DNA of 27,119 bases from Cylindrotheca closterium (GCA_933822405.4 CAKOGP040000946.1:1-27119), one strand, 5' to 3'; positions 8,408 through 17,687 are shown, numbered from the stretch's first letter. Translations and numbers: made by a program. Notes: a model not told the origin generated them from the letters alone.

Positions 8408-9352
8408 CTAGTAAATAAAAGGGATGGATTACTACTTGTCTTCATTTTTTATGAGCTTTTCAAGTCACCCGGAGTAGCCTCGGAAGAGATCCCTGCAAGT
8501 TTCAACCGCCCTCTTGGTGCGTGTGCCGCATGTTGCAAACATAAACATAAAACAGTGACGGAGTGGGATAATGTATTCTTTGTATATTATGCAGATTAAC
8601 CACATCGCACTGTCAATAATAGCTAGGTTGTGCAACCCACAGCCAACATGAGCCATCAGCAAAACCCAGCCAGCTTCACGGGAATCCTCATTGACACAAG
8701 TGAACAATGATAACGATAAGAAAAAGAAAAGAAGAACTTATGTTATCAGGCGTGATCTGATGAGAGATCTTGTACAGCCGGCCGATGGCAATGAAGCCAT
8801 CTACAAAATTTTAGCTACTTAGGCCCGTAGTATTCACCAATGGACTTTTTGTTTGAAGCTCTGTACGGTATTCTGTCAGAGACTTACGATAGACAGCTCG
8901 ACCTTCATCTTTGGTGGTTTCTGGCTTCATGTATTCGGCATGGTGCCTTCTTCTTTTCCTGTTTTGCCTCAATGGACTCAACTATAGCAACTGATCCCGC
9001 TTATGGTAGTCCAAGTAGAGATCCATACACACTCTGGGAACTCCATCCGGAAGGTCTTGCCAACAGGCATAGTCCGTTAAATGCAAGGCACATAGTGCCT
9101 TTGCTGAAGACTGTGTAATCCAGAAGTTTTGGTTTGGTTTTTGTTTTCTGTTTTATTTTTTATAGCGGCAGGTCTTCTCATCGTCTTGCTGTCGTCCTTC
9201 ACAGATTAAGTTAAAATATTAATATGGTGGTTAAAAATCTTACACCCTAAGTACCATGTAAAAGTACGGTATATGTCGGTTGAACTGAAATCAACGCTTG
9301 TCCACACGTTATTTCACTCTATGTAGAATTTTATCATCCACCTCGCTAAATC
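8408..9352. other. Gene-poor stretch with orphan open frames
   Basis: About 945 bp without a recognisable gene. An ATG-started plus-strand frame at 8840-9118 (92 codons) and a minus-strand frame at 8465-8707 have no domain, signal or paralogue that I recognise. The opposite strand of 8840-9118 is broken by stops in all frames I checked. A T-rich tract (about 9128-9165) follows. It may be an old transposon remnant or just spacer; no function is claimed. Confidence 0.3.
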
Positions 9353-10021
9353 ATGGCGAATTTCAGGAATTTGACATATTTCAATCAAATTTGCACCCGT
9401 AACACTGTAGGAAGACTGACACATCAACAAAAGGCAACATCAACAATGAAGCCAATGGATACAGATATCGAGACCGACGGAGAAACCGACAAGGAGTACG
9501 GTCGAGGAGAAGCGTACAGGAGTGGGGATTACATTCAACACGATCGACAAACTCCAACTGGGCATTCATGCTGTGGATGTTGCTGCGATACACGACGGGC
9601 TGTGATTGTGGTCAACATCGTCAGCATCTCCTTTGCAACCCTTGCGCTCCTATCTTTAACACTTTTGACAACCAATGCTGATTTGCAAAGTCAGCTGGAC
9701 GATGATGAAGTCCAAGCCTTCCTTGATGAAATGGATGGAGCATCAATAGGGCTAAGCATTGGAATTGCGGTACTCGGGATAATATGCAATGCCTGTGGCA
9801 TCTTTGGTGCCTACAAATTCCACCAGCTCTCGATCGTCATCGCATCCATTTGGTATGTCGTTGAAATGATTCGTGCAGGAGTGTACTTGGACCCTTTCGG
9901 GGTTGTAATGGCGGGTTTGTTCCTGTACCCGCACATTGTATTCTACCGAGAACTTTCGAGTGGATTGATGTCCCCAATATCATATCCCAATGAAAGGCAG
10001 TGCTGCGAATGTTGCGTATAA
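9353..10021 (+). CDS. Four-helix membrane protein with cysteine clusters, diatom-type
   Basis: A 222-residue protein. A hydrophilic N-terminus leads to a Cys cluster (CCGCCCDTRRA, 73-83) directly before the first of four hydrophobic segments (about 83-106, 131-151, 156-174, 182-196). The C-terminus ends in a second cluster (CCECCV, 217-222). Both clusters abut membrane ends and probably face the cytosol, which would suit S-acylation or metal binding; that is inference. The loop between the first two helices is acidic (QLDDDEVQAFLDEMDG). I chose the first ATG, but Met32 (9446) is an equally good start because the preceding residues look unconstrained. No named family is recognised; the topology is tetraspanin-like, but the diagnostic CCG extracellular-loop motif of tetraspanins is not there. 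Confidence 0.75.
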   Translation: MANFRNLTYFNQICTRNTVGRLTHQQKATSTMKPMDTDIETDGETDKEYGRGEAYRSGDYIQHDRQTPTGHSCCGCCCDTRRAVIVVNIVSISFATLALLSLTLLTTNADLQSQLDDDEVQAFLDEMDGASIGLSIGIAVLGIICNACGIFGAYKFHQLSIVIASIWYVVEMIRAGVYLDPFGVVMAGLFLYPHIVFYRELSSGLMSPISYPNERQCCECCV

Positions 10022-10407
10022 CCGTGATTCGCAATATCCAGCTATTTTCGATGTGGAGGATTTTTGTATGGCTGTTGTGCTTCAAAAGCATGCTGCTTCC
10101 ATACATGGGACTAAGGCCAATCATACGAATTGATAACATGTAGTTCATTATTGATCTTTCTCGTACTCAGTTGGGATTGTATGAGTTGCGTTATAATCTG
10201 GCCATGATGGGCTTGCTTCAAACCAAAGCTAATGTAGTACCTTTCAGGAAACCGAAAACATTAAATTCTGACTCAACATAAGCAATAAAGTCACTTCATT
10301 GCATTGACAAGCAACCAACAGGGCAAACACACAATACCCCCCCCCCCACTGTTCACTAATCTATTCTATCGCGTCGTCTTCGAAGCTATAGTCAGTGAAA
10401 CGAAGCC
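10022..10407. other. Intergenic region with an 11-base C run
   Basis: Between the four-helix gene and the J-protein gene. It holds a homopolymer of 11 C at 10337-10347, about 60 bp before the J-protein start, and presumably that gene's promoter. No gene seen. Confidence 0.5.
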
Positions 10408-10971
10408 ATGTCAACAAAGAACCATTATGATGTGCTTGGTGTAGCCAAGAAGGCATCGCAAGACGAGATTAAAGCTGCATTCCGAAAACTGAGTCTCGAG
10501 ACGCATCCTGATTTGAATCCAGATACAGATGCAGAAAAATTCAAAGCTATCGCAGAGGCCAATTCGGTGCTGTCAAGCCCTAATGAACGAATGAAGTATG
10601 ATAGACAACTTCTGGAAAGGTCAATGTGGAGAAAACCTGGAGGCGGCATGTATGGTGGGGATAATATTCGACGTCCAGGTGCTCGGACGCATGCGGGAGG
10701 AATGAATATGGCAATGCAGACACTTTCCAATCCTCGATATTGGGCGGCTGGGATTGTAATTTTTGGATCATTGGCTGCACTCATGGGTACAATGACATCG
10801 AAACGACCGGAAGTACACCTGCATGGTTCTCCAGTTATTGAAGCCTGGTTGAACCCGAAAACGAAGCAATGGGAACAACCTGCTCCTTGGGACCCTGTCT
10901 ATCGAAAACTACAGCCTAAATTGGAGATGGTTCCGAGGCACAAGGTTCGTCGAAGAAATATGGAAAGATGA
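10408..10971 (+). CDS. Membrane-anchored J-domain (DnaJ/HSP40 class C) protein
   Basis: A 187-residue co-chaperone. The N-terminal J domain (about 5-67) has YDVLGV, the HPD motif at 33-35 that stimulates Hsp70 ATPase, and the helix IV end NERMKYDRQL. A Gly/Met-rich linker (75-105) follows, then one hydrophobic segment (about 112-128). The basic, proline-rich C-terminal domain includes LNPKTKQWEQPAPWDPVY (148-165). No zinc-finger or substrate-binding domains are present, so it belongs to the heterogeneous class C. There is no signal peptide, so the J domain is expected in the cytosol with a C-terminal anchor in ER, mitochondrial or plastid membrane; which one cannot be told. It converges with the lipase gene. 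Confidence 0.88.
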   Translation: MSTKNHYDVLGVAKKASQDEIKAAFRKLSLETHPDLNPDTDAEKFKAIAEANSVLSSPNERMKYDRQLLERSMWRKPGGGMYGGDNIRRPGARTHAGGMNMAMQTLSNPRYWAAGIVIFGSLAALMGTMTSKRPEVHLHGSPVIEAWLNPKTKQWEQPAPWDPVYRKLQPKLEMVPRHKVRRRNMER

Positions 10972-11092
10972 ATGAATCGCTCTTTGTAGTTTCAATTGAA
11001 CTGGCACACAAGACAGTCTTGGGGAATACCGGTAGAAGCCTTTGAGCATTTGTGAGTCGTGGCATTCCATCGCATCCCAAGGGGGGCTGTCT

Positions 11093-11128
11093 ACTTGCGA
11101 AGCCTTCTTCGCACAAGCCTTCGCAAGT
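11093..11128. terminator. Inverted repeat between convergent genes
   Basis: A perfect 10-bp inverted repeat (ACTTGCGAAG / CTTCGCAAGT) with a 16-nt spacer lies between the ends of the J-protein and lipase genes. A shorter competing hairpin (GCGAAG, CCTT loop, CTTCGC, 11097-11112) uses the same left arm. It may mark the 3' ends of the convergent transcripts; this is structural inference only. Confidence 0.35.
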
Positions 11129-11254
11129 CCGATGTAAAGTAGCAGCTAGACACCAACGGGGCCCATTCCTTGTCAATGACAGAATGACATAGTGGAAAGT
11201 ATGTCTAATCGCTACTGAAAACATTTTTATAAAGTCTATCTATTCTATGTTTTC

Positions 11255-13667
11255 TTACAGAGAGGGAGACATATTATTATAAGCATTCGATGAATCACGG
11301 AATGCTCGGGAAAGCCACGCTTGGCACTCCTGTTGTACCTGAAGGGCTTCAGGGAATCCAGCGGTACCAAGACCCTGCAGATGTACATGTGAGCAACAGT
11401 AGTATAAGAAATAGATGGAAGACTCACACGTCTTGAACTTACCCAATAGGCATGTGGCACATTTCGGACAGCCCGCAACTCGGACTGGACACCAAGAGAA
11501 CGAAGGCGACCATTGAAAACAACTGAGTCGTCGAGTAAAGGATCGGTTGAACCAGCAAACAGCATAACTGGGGGGAATAATCGCAGTACTGTATCACTCG
11601 CGAAAATAGGAGATGCCAAGGGTTGAGTCTTATCTGCTCCTTTAGGCAGGTAGGCATCCGATATTGCTGCAATAAGACCACTGGGAAGTACAGGATCCTC
11701 TTTTCCAATTACACGAGAATAGCTAATCTCCAAAGACAAGTTTAAGGCAGCGCAGCTTAGCATCATTGAATCGGGAAGGCGGGGCAATTCAACGCCCGTT
11801 GATTCACTGAAGGATTTCTCTTCACTCCGTAGACCGGCTTCGATTATCTTGACACATAATGCCGCTGCTAGGTTGCCACCGGTTGACTCTCCAGTCACAA
11901 CAATGCGATTAACTTCAAATCCCAACTCAGCTGCGGCGTTTCCGTTCACTAGAGTAGAATAAACGGCAGCAATTTGATTCAATGCCACCGGAAATGCATG
12001 TTTTGGGAGTAGCGCATACTCGGGGCAGATCACGACAGCCCCTGTGGACGCACTCCAGTCCAGCAAGTATGGAAGATCAGATCCAATAATGTGCGAGAAG
12101 AATCCACCCCCTGTCAAATGAAAGATAATGTCCCGTTGACGGAAAGAACCACAAGAGCCCGCAAACTTCTTATTAGTTGGCGAGGCAGACTTCGCTTCCT
12201 CATGGACCGATTCCTCTGCCTCCTCGATTGTCGAAAGCTTGGATGCAAGAGCAGACTGGTGTCCTCCTCTTTGTTTTCTTATTGCGGCGCCAAGTTCTGG
12301 TGCTGGTTCACGGGAAAGTACGAAACAGGATACGCCGCATATTGTGATACGATCTACGACGGAAGCACCCTTGATGAATTTCGAGGCCTGTGACATCAAG
12401 CCCTTGACCGCAGGTATCGAAACCATACCCCTGGACATGAGGTGAATAATTCGTTAGACACATTGAATGAAGAAAGCGTTCTGAATACCCGATACTTACC
12501 AAGCATGTTGGATGAGATCATGAGAGCTGGAGGTGACAGCCTCAGTCGCCTTACGACTCGCTCCAGTTAGAGAGTAGAACGATGCAGCAGCTCCGGTTAC
12601 CAACGGTAGTTGCCAATAAGAAGTACTTTTTGTATCGATTGCCGTTGAAACCGACGCATAATAAACGTCCATGAAACGCTTCAGCATCAGAAACCGTATT
12701 TCTCCCTCCGAATATTGCCAAGTCGACGACTATGTGATAAGAGAAAGGATGATGGTGAGGTCAATTGGATCTGCACTCGACGAAAACTGAGTGGTCGTAC
12801 ACTTGGAGCGCGTTGTGCCGCATACTCGATCAGACGTCTGGATTGGTGGTCAATGTACATTGACTCTTGTTGAAAATTTTCTTCGTGCTCTTCCTCATCT
12901 CGTGGTCTTACAGCTTCCCACTGACGAATCCATTCCTCGATTTCGACAGTCGATTTCCAAATCTTGTCCCGAATATATAGTGCCTTAACTTTGGAATGTA
13001 TCAGCTTGCAGAAAACTAACCCCCCGAGGGCCAACACGGTTTCTTTTGTCTTCAACTTTGCGACGATAGGACCTCGTCTTTCAGGCCTGCTAACGGCTAT
13101 CGAAGCTGCAATCCCAGAGCAGAGTATCCATGCTCCACGAAAAACAAATTGGCCACCTGAATTCCTGCCTGAGGGTAAGTGGTCACCCGTCATGACGTAG
13201 TCTGATAGCCTCAGCAAGCATAGTTGCAAGGCCACAATCAGTTGAAACATCATTGTGCCTGTTGCGCTTCGTGACGAGTAGTGGCCATGAGCTAATGGAT
13301 CTTGAGGATGAGACCCACTCAACAACGGTGTTGACAGTTTTGCTTGCCGCCTTTTTTCCTCGAGAAGGTGCTCAAGTGCAGAGAGGGTATCCATTATGTT
13401 CTCCGAACCACTTAAAAACTTGGAATCGCCATTTACAAGCTGTTTCGGTTCTCTCTCAAGCAAGAATCTAAGGTGGCGATGAAGGATGTCTTCGGCAGAT
13501 ACCAGAACATCTTTCAATTTATGCAACGGCTTCCCATTTCCGAGTAAATCTTGGTTTATCGCAACTTGCAATGTTTCTATGCATTCATTTAATAATGGGG
13601 TCGCATCGAGAGCGTATTGATCAGAATGATAAGCCATGTTCATCTCAAGGATATCATGGTTTGTCAA
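11255..13667 (-). CDS. Hormone-sensitive-lipase-like neutral lipase/esterase, four exons
   Basis: Spliced model on the minus strand: exons 13667-12801, 12729-12500, 12430-11443 and 11374-11255. The introns are 71, 69 and 68 bp, with GT..AG ends; two donors are GTAAGT and the first is GTACGA (a GTGCAG donor giving a 46-bp intron is the alternative). The exons join in frame into 734 residues. The C-terminal alpha/beta-hydrolase domain carries the HSL-type oxyanion motif HLTGGGF (470-476), the nucleophile elbow GESTGG with Ser548, Asp662 in STDPLLDD and His692 in VPHAYW. The N-terminal half (RLSDYVMTGDHLPSGRNS in exon 1) fits the HSL_N region, and the length fits HSL rather than a bare esterase. 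Probable role: hydrolysis of acylglycerols or sterol esters at lipid droplets. The motif has Leu-Thr inserted relative to the usual HGGG. Downstream and convergent is the J-protein gene. Confidence 0.88.
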
Positions 13668-13674
13668 GTTGATG

Positions 13675-13695
13675 TTGACGTTTGACGTTTGACAT
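13675..13695 (-). promoter_or_regulatory. Triple TTGACGT-like heptamer before the lipase start
   Basis: Three tandem heptamers on the plus strand (TTGACGT, TTGACGT, TTGACAT) lie 8-28 bp upstream of the lipase ATG. They contain TGACGT/ACGTCA, the core of the CO2/cAMP-responsive elements described in Phaeodactylum tricornutum carbonic-anhydrase promoters. They are so close to the ATG that they may be in the 5' UTR; the regulatory role is inference. Confidence 0.35.
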
Positions 13696-13866
13696 CACGC
13701 AGTTGAAGCTTCAAATTCGCCTTCTGATAAGTCGGACGTCGTATAGACATGAAGAGGACGTACAAGCCGTAGGCGCTTTTTTAGTGTTTTGAATAGGCGG
13801 GTATTGTTTAGCGTTTTATATTTAAAAAATGGACGTACCGATGACGGTTGTGCAACCTGAGATGTG

Positions 13867-13906
13867 CCGGTACCTGGTACCCTGGTACAGTACCGGTACC
13901 TGGTAC
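13867..13906. repeat. GGTACC-rich palindromic cluster
   Basis: The 14-mer CCGGTACCTGGTAC occurs twice (13867-13880 and 13893-13906). Further GGTAC/GTACC units between them make the stretch both directly repeated and rich in self-complementary palindromes. Similar GTACC/CCGGTA motifs appear elsewhere in the window (about 1733-1747). Confidence 0.8.
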
Positions 13907-14037
13907 GGCTGTTAGGATACAATGCCGCAGGCTTTATTGCATCCATTGTACTTCGGGGCGGCCCTAAAAATGCGTTTCTATTTCTTTCTGCGATTGCTTA
14001 ATTTGACCAGTCAAGTCTTTCCAATTCTCTGCACTAC

Positions 14038-14850
14038 TCAGAGTTCTGCCTCTGTGTTTGCCGCTTCGGCCTGTTCTTTGTAAAATGCCAGGTTGTCGGA
14101 TGCAGTAAGTGTTGCATTTGCACTCTCTCCAAGTTCTTTCGATGTAATATCATGTGCTTTCTCTGCAAACTCAATAGCTTCGTCCAATTTCCCTAGATGA
14201 AACGATGCGCTAGCCATTTGATCAAGCGTATCAGCTGTCGAGATGTGACCTTCGCCAACAGTACTGTGATAGATTTCAAGGGCTTGCGCATAGGTCTCCA
14301 TGGCCTCGTCATAATTTTGTTGCTTGAAGTAAATCATTCCAACTCCACGCAATTTCTCAGCAACCGCCGAGTGTTTTTCGCCATGAATCTTTCTCTGGAT
14401 TGCCAGGTCTCGTTGAAGCTTGATCAACGCTTCATCTAATCTATTTTGTTCCACTAGAATATTTGTCAACCCCGTTAAGGTTGACGAAACTATTGCGTGG
14501 TCTTCCCCTAGTACCTTTGCATACATATCCAGAGCTCCTTCCGCTTGTGAAATCGCCTCATCTACCTTGTTTTGGCTGTATAAAACTCTAGCGATGTTAT
14601 ATCGGATCGCAGCCACGTTGGGATGTTCATCACCAAAGTACGCCTTGATAACAATTAGAGACTCTTCGTACTTCTCGAGTGCTTCGTCCAACTCCCCTGC
14701 TGCTAGAAACTCGTTCGCTGCATTGTGAAGATTCGTGATTTCCTCTTGCAGACGCTGTTGATCAGTATTTGGTTCACTAGGTTCATTCACCCCATGGCAA
14801 AGCTGGACCGAATAAAAAAGTAAGATGGAGAAAATCAGCAGAAACTTCAT
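14038..14850 (-). CDS. Secreted or lumenal TPR-repeat protein (kinesin-light-chain-type repeats)
   Basis: A 270-residue protein. I start at the internal ATG (14850), since it begins a clear signal peptide (MKFLLIFSILLFYSVQLCHG, 1-20); the open frame extends further upstream but without protein-like character. After it come about five TPR units of the TPR_12 type: ANEFLAAGELDEALEKYEE (45-63), ARVLYSQNKVDEAISQAEG (87-105), TNILVEQNRLDEALIKLQR, GMIYFKQQNYDEAMETYAQ and ASASFHLGKLDEAIEFAEK. The linkers carry GDEHPNVA, GEDHAIV, GEKHSAV and GEGHIST as in kinesin light chains. No enzymatic domain follows. TPR superhelices bind proteins; a lumenal or extracellular adaptor role is inferred from the signal peptide. 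Many such proteins are cytosolic, so the signal peptide is the odd feature. Confidence 0.85.
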   Translation of the reverse strand: MKFLLIFSILLFYSVQLCHGVNEPSEPNTDQQRLQEEITNLHNAANEFLAAGELDEALEKYEESLIVIKAYFGDEHPNVAAIRYNIARVLYSQNKVDEAISQAEGALDMYAKVLGEDHAIVSSTLTGLTNILVEQNRLDEALIKLQRDLAIQRKIHGEKHSAVAEKLRGVGMIYFKQQNYDEAMETYAQALEIYHSTVGEGHISTADTLDQMASASFHLGKLDEAIEFAEKAHDITSKELGESANATLTASDNLAFYKEQAEAANTEAEL

Positions 14851-15083
14851 GGTGGATGATGATTGTGCAAGTGGAAGGAAAGTAAGTAGAACATTCCGCA
14901 GTGTTGTTTCTATCGATATGTGACCACAATGACTCGACATACGGACGACAGGCAGAACACCATCATATTTCTCTACTAGTTGGATTTTAAAATACACGAT
15001 AGCTTTTCTAATATTATCTCAATAGTATTTCCTCTATTACTCCTCACATAGAGCACTACAAAGGCTGGAAAAGGGAACAAAAC

Positions 15084-17202
15084 TTAATAATTGGCTTTGG
15101 ATCGGAGCACAATCATGGCAACCAAACGGAAAGCAGTGAACAAACCCAAGAGGGCAAGCCAGTACCACCAGATGTCATCGATATTCACATTGTTCCTGGC
15201 CAAAGTATCTTCACAGTTCTGTGCGGCAAGTCCTGGCTCGCAATTTTGAAGCTCATAGGCCAATGCCAATCGAGAGGTGTAGGTCAGGGAGCACACATAT
15301 TGGGCCCATTGCACAAGGTCGGGCAACAAATCGATGGAAATAAAGACCCCACTGAAATAGAGTTGTGGAACGACCACAAGGGTGAACAGCGCCGTAGCAT
15401 TCTCAGGATTTGCAAAGAAGGCACCCAACATGACGCAAACGGCAGTCGAAACCAAGGACATGGCATAGGTAATTGCCAAGAAATTACCAAAGCCCATAGT
15501 AAAGCCCATCATCCAGTACACAACCAATGCCTGGGCAAAGACAGCTGCAAAAGCATTGAACATTTCACTGCCAAGTTTGGACAAGAAGTATGGAACAATG
15601 GTGTAGTGGTCTGTGGAGTACTCGCGCAAGAAGAGGGGGCGATCACGTGCAAAAATGGTAATGGCAGAATTACTCTGACCAAACAAGGTCGAGATCATAA
15701 TGTTGACCAAGGAGCCAAGGATGGCTTGTACAACCTATAACATAGATTCCAAATAGATGAGTGAGTGAGAGTCCACCAATATGCAAAATAAACAACTTTT
15801 TTGACTTGAAGATAGATAGATAGATAGATTGATTGATCCTCCTTCATTTCAAGACAAAAGTACTGCACAGCATAGACGTACCACAAATTCAGCTCGGTCC
15901 TTTCGACCAACATCCCAAAACATGATACCAAAAATGGCCGCCAAAATGGAAGTAATGGTCACATTGATGACCGTCATAAGTGGATTGCGCTTAATGTCCC
16001 GGAATTCACGTGACAGCAAGTATTTGAGTTCGGTAAAAGCGGAAACATGTTTTGAATCTGGAACTTCCAGTTTCTCTCCCTTGACAGGAATAATCTTGTG
16101 GTCCTTTGGTTCACTGGCGAAAAAGGTGGTCTTTTTCAAGTCGTCAATGTCATTCATTTCCGACACATCAATGACCCAATCGGCAGGGTTGTAGTTCTCT
16201 GGCATGGGAAATCCAGCTGCCTTATAGTCGGCCCCGATATTATCGACTGCTCCTTGGTGCATGACCTGACCCTTGTTTAGGAGGATTAAGTTGTCAAAGG
16301 AGTTAAATACCTTGGAGGATGGCTGATGGATAGTAAACAAGACAATGTTTCCTTCTTTGGCGACATCATCCAATAATTGCATCACTTGAGCTGCGGCATA
16401 ACTATCCAGACCAGACGTTGGTTCATCCAAGAAGATGATGGTAGGAGAAGCAATCAATTCGACACCGATGCAGACACGCTTCTTTTGACCACCCGAAATA
16501 CCCTTTTTGAATCCACCTCCAATAATAGTATCGGCCGCATCTTCCAGTCCCAAGGCTCTCAATTTCTTGGTGACCAAGGCTTCAATTTCCTCATCGGATG
16601 TGGTACGGGGCAACCTCAGTTTGGCACTGAATCGGAGTGCTTCCCGTGGTGTGGAGGTTTCGTGAAGGGCATCTTCTTGGGCCACGTACCCAAACAACTT
16701 GCGATGTTCTCGGTCGCGAGGGTCCACTCGGACTCCACCCAAAAATATTTCTCCCTCTTGGACTAGATCTCCTTGAGTAGGAAGACGTCCCGTCAGCACT
16801 TGAAAGAGACTTGTCTCTGTAGTGTGAATGAGGTGAGTGAGGCGATTTTGAGTGATGATGCGTCAGAATGCTGGTCAAAATTGGAGAAGAAGAAAAATAC
16901 AATCATTCATTCGTGCATCGCTCGATCGACTTACTTCCAGCTCCAGAGGCTCCCATGATGGCCGTAGTCTTTCCAACTTCTGCCTTCCCCCAAACATCCT
17001 TGAGAATGTCAAGCTTGACATTGCCCTTATTTTTCTTGTCCATGAGTTTGAGATTCATTCCACTCCATACCAAATCTCCCTTGGCTCCGCCACCGGATCC
17101 AAACTTGGTTGAGGAAGTTCTGGAATCCATGGTCTTTTCCGTCGATTCGACGGCGGATTTGGGGTCTTCAATATCTCCAATCGGCATGTCGTCTTGGTTC
17201 AT
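15084..17202 (-). CDS. ABCG-type half-transporter A (NBD-TMD), three exons
   Basis: Spliced model: exons 17202-16935, 16816-15882 and 15734-15084, with introns of 118 and 147 bp, giving 617 residues. The N-terminal ATPase domain has Walker A GASGAGKT (84-91), Q-loop GYVAQED (Gln136), signature ISGGQKKR (196-203), Walker B IIFLDEP (216-222), then TSGLD, and the switch His253 (TIHQPSS). The C-terminal membrane domain follows from about 350, starting with the REFRDIKRNPLMTVINV segment. NBD before TMD and one of each is the ABCG/WBC layout, so it must dimerise. The first intron is phase 1 and splits the Walker A lysine codon. The start ATG aligns with that of the paralogue at 23498. It probably exports lipids, sterols or other hydrophobic compounds; the substrate is unknown. 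It is transcribed divergently from the PP2A gene. Confidence 0.92.
15811..15838. repeat. GATA microsatellite in ABCG-A intron 2
   Basis: Tandem GATA units followed by GATT units lie inside the second intron (15735-15881) of the ABCG-A gene. The equivalent intron in the paralogue lacks them and is shorter (100 bp). Confidence 0.9.
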
Positions 17203-17687
17203 TTGGGTTTGAAAGAAAGAAAGAAAGAATGAATGAAAGAAAGAAAGAAAGAATGTGATTGTTCTGACAAATCGAAAAAGGATGAATACGTGGTGTAGTT
17301 GGAGCTTCCTAGAACCGTCGAATTTTCTGCACGTGTACCGGCGGTAACCCATGGTAGGATGAGTCAGTTGCTGAAACAGGGCCGAAACGAGTAAATGACG
17401 TCAATGCGAGAATGAATGACGAGAGAAACGAGCCTCAAAAATTTACTTATATGGCAATTTTAAATTTCAAACATCATTTTTGGATTGATCCGACTGACTC
17501 CAAAACGAGCAAGCGAGCACAAAAGATGTTAAAAAAATGCTACAGTATGGTACTGTAACTTCTGGAGGAAGATGACAGACAGCAGCACTCTGCATTGAAA
17601 TCAATCGTAAACTTGTTGCATCATTGGAATTGTATTAAAATATTCATTCTATTGCCCGATTGCCATATTTGATCCACAACACTCATC
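17203..17687. promoter_or_regulatory. Divergent promoter region of ABCG-A and PP2A
   Basis: The two genes start 485 bp apart and point away from each other. The interval holds a GAAA microsatellite, a TGAGTCA (AP-1-like) site at 17360-17366 and a perfect TGACGTCA (CRE-like) palindrome at 17396-17403. Both are bZIP-type targets in other eukaryotes; use here is inference. Confidence 0.45.
17211..17255. repeat. GAAA microsatellite in ABCG-A leader
   Basis: Tandem GAAA units with two GAAT variants begin 9 bp before the ABCG-A ATG, so they lie in its 5' UTR or core promoter (TTTC repeats on the sense strand). Confidence 0.9.

Larger units (their letters stand above)
13668..14037. other. Intergenic region between lipase and TPR genes
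   Basis: Presumed lipase promoter and 3' end of the TPR gene. It contains the heptamer array (13675-13695) and the GGTACC-rich cluster (13867-13906). A minus-strand open frame over 13695-13946 is compositionally driven by the repeats and is not called. Confidence 0.5.

Noticed and set aside
13695..13946. 83-codon minus-strand frame upstream of the lipase
   Set aside because: Much of it is the GGTACC repeat cluster read as Tyr-Arg-Thr-Gly; not protein-like.
14851..14997. N-terminal extension of the TPR protein to an upstream ATG at 14997
   Set aside because: The extra 49 residues look unconstrained and would bury a textbook signal peptide beginning at 14850.
15246..15740. Long plus-strand open frame opposite ABCG-A exon 3, with a similar one at 21345-22049 opposite ABCG-B
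   Set aside because: The two antisense frames resemble each other only because the sense exons are paralogous; they cross splice sites and show no domain, so they are shadows of the transporter genes.
17211..17255. CRISPR-like or satellite array in the GAAA region
   Set aside because: Simple 4-bp microsatellite without spacers.
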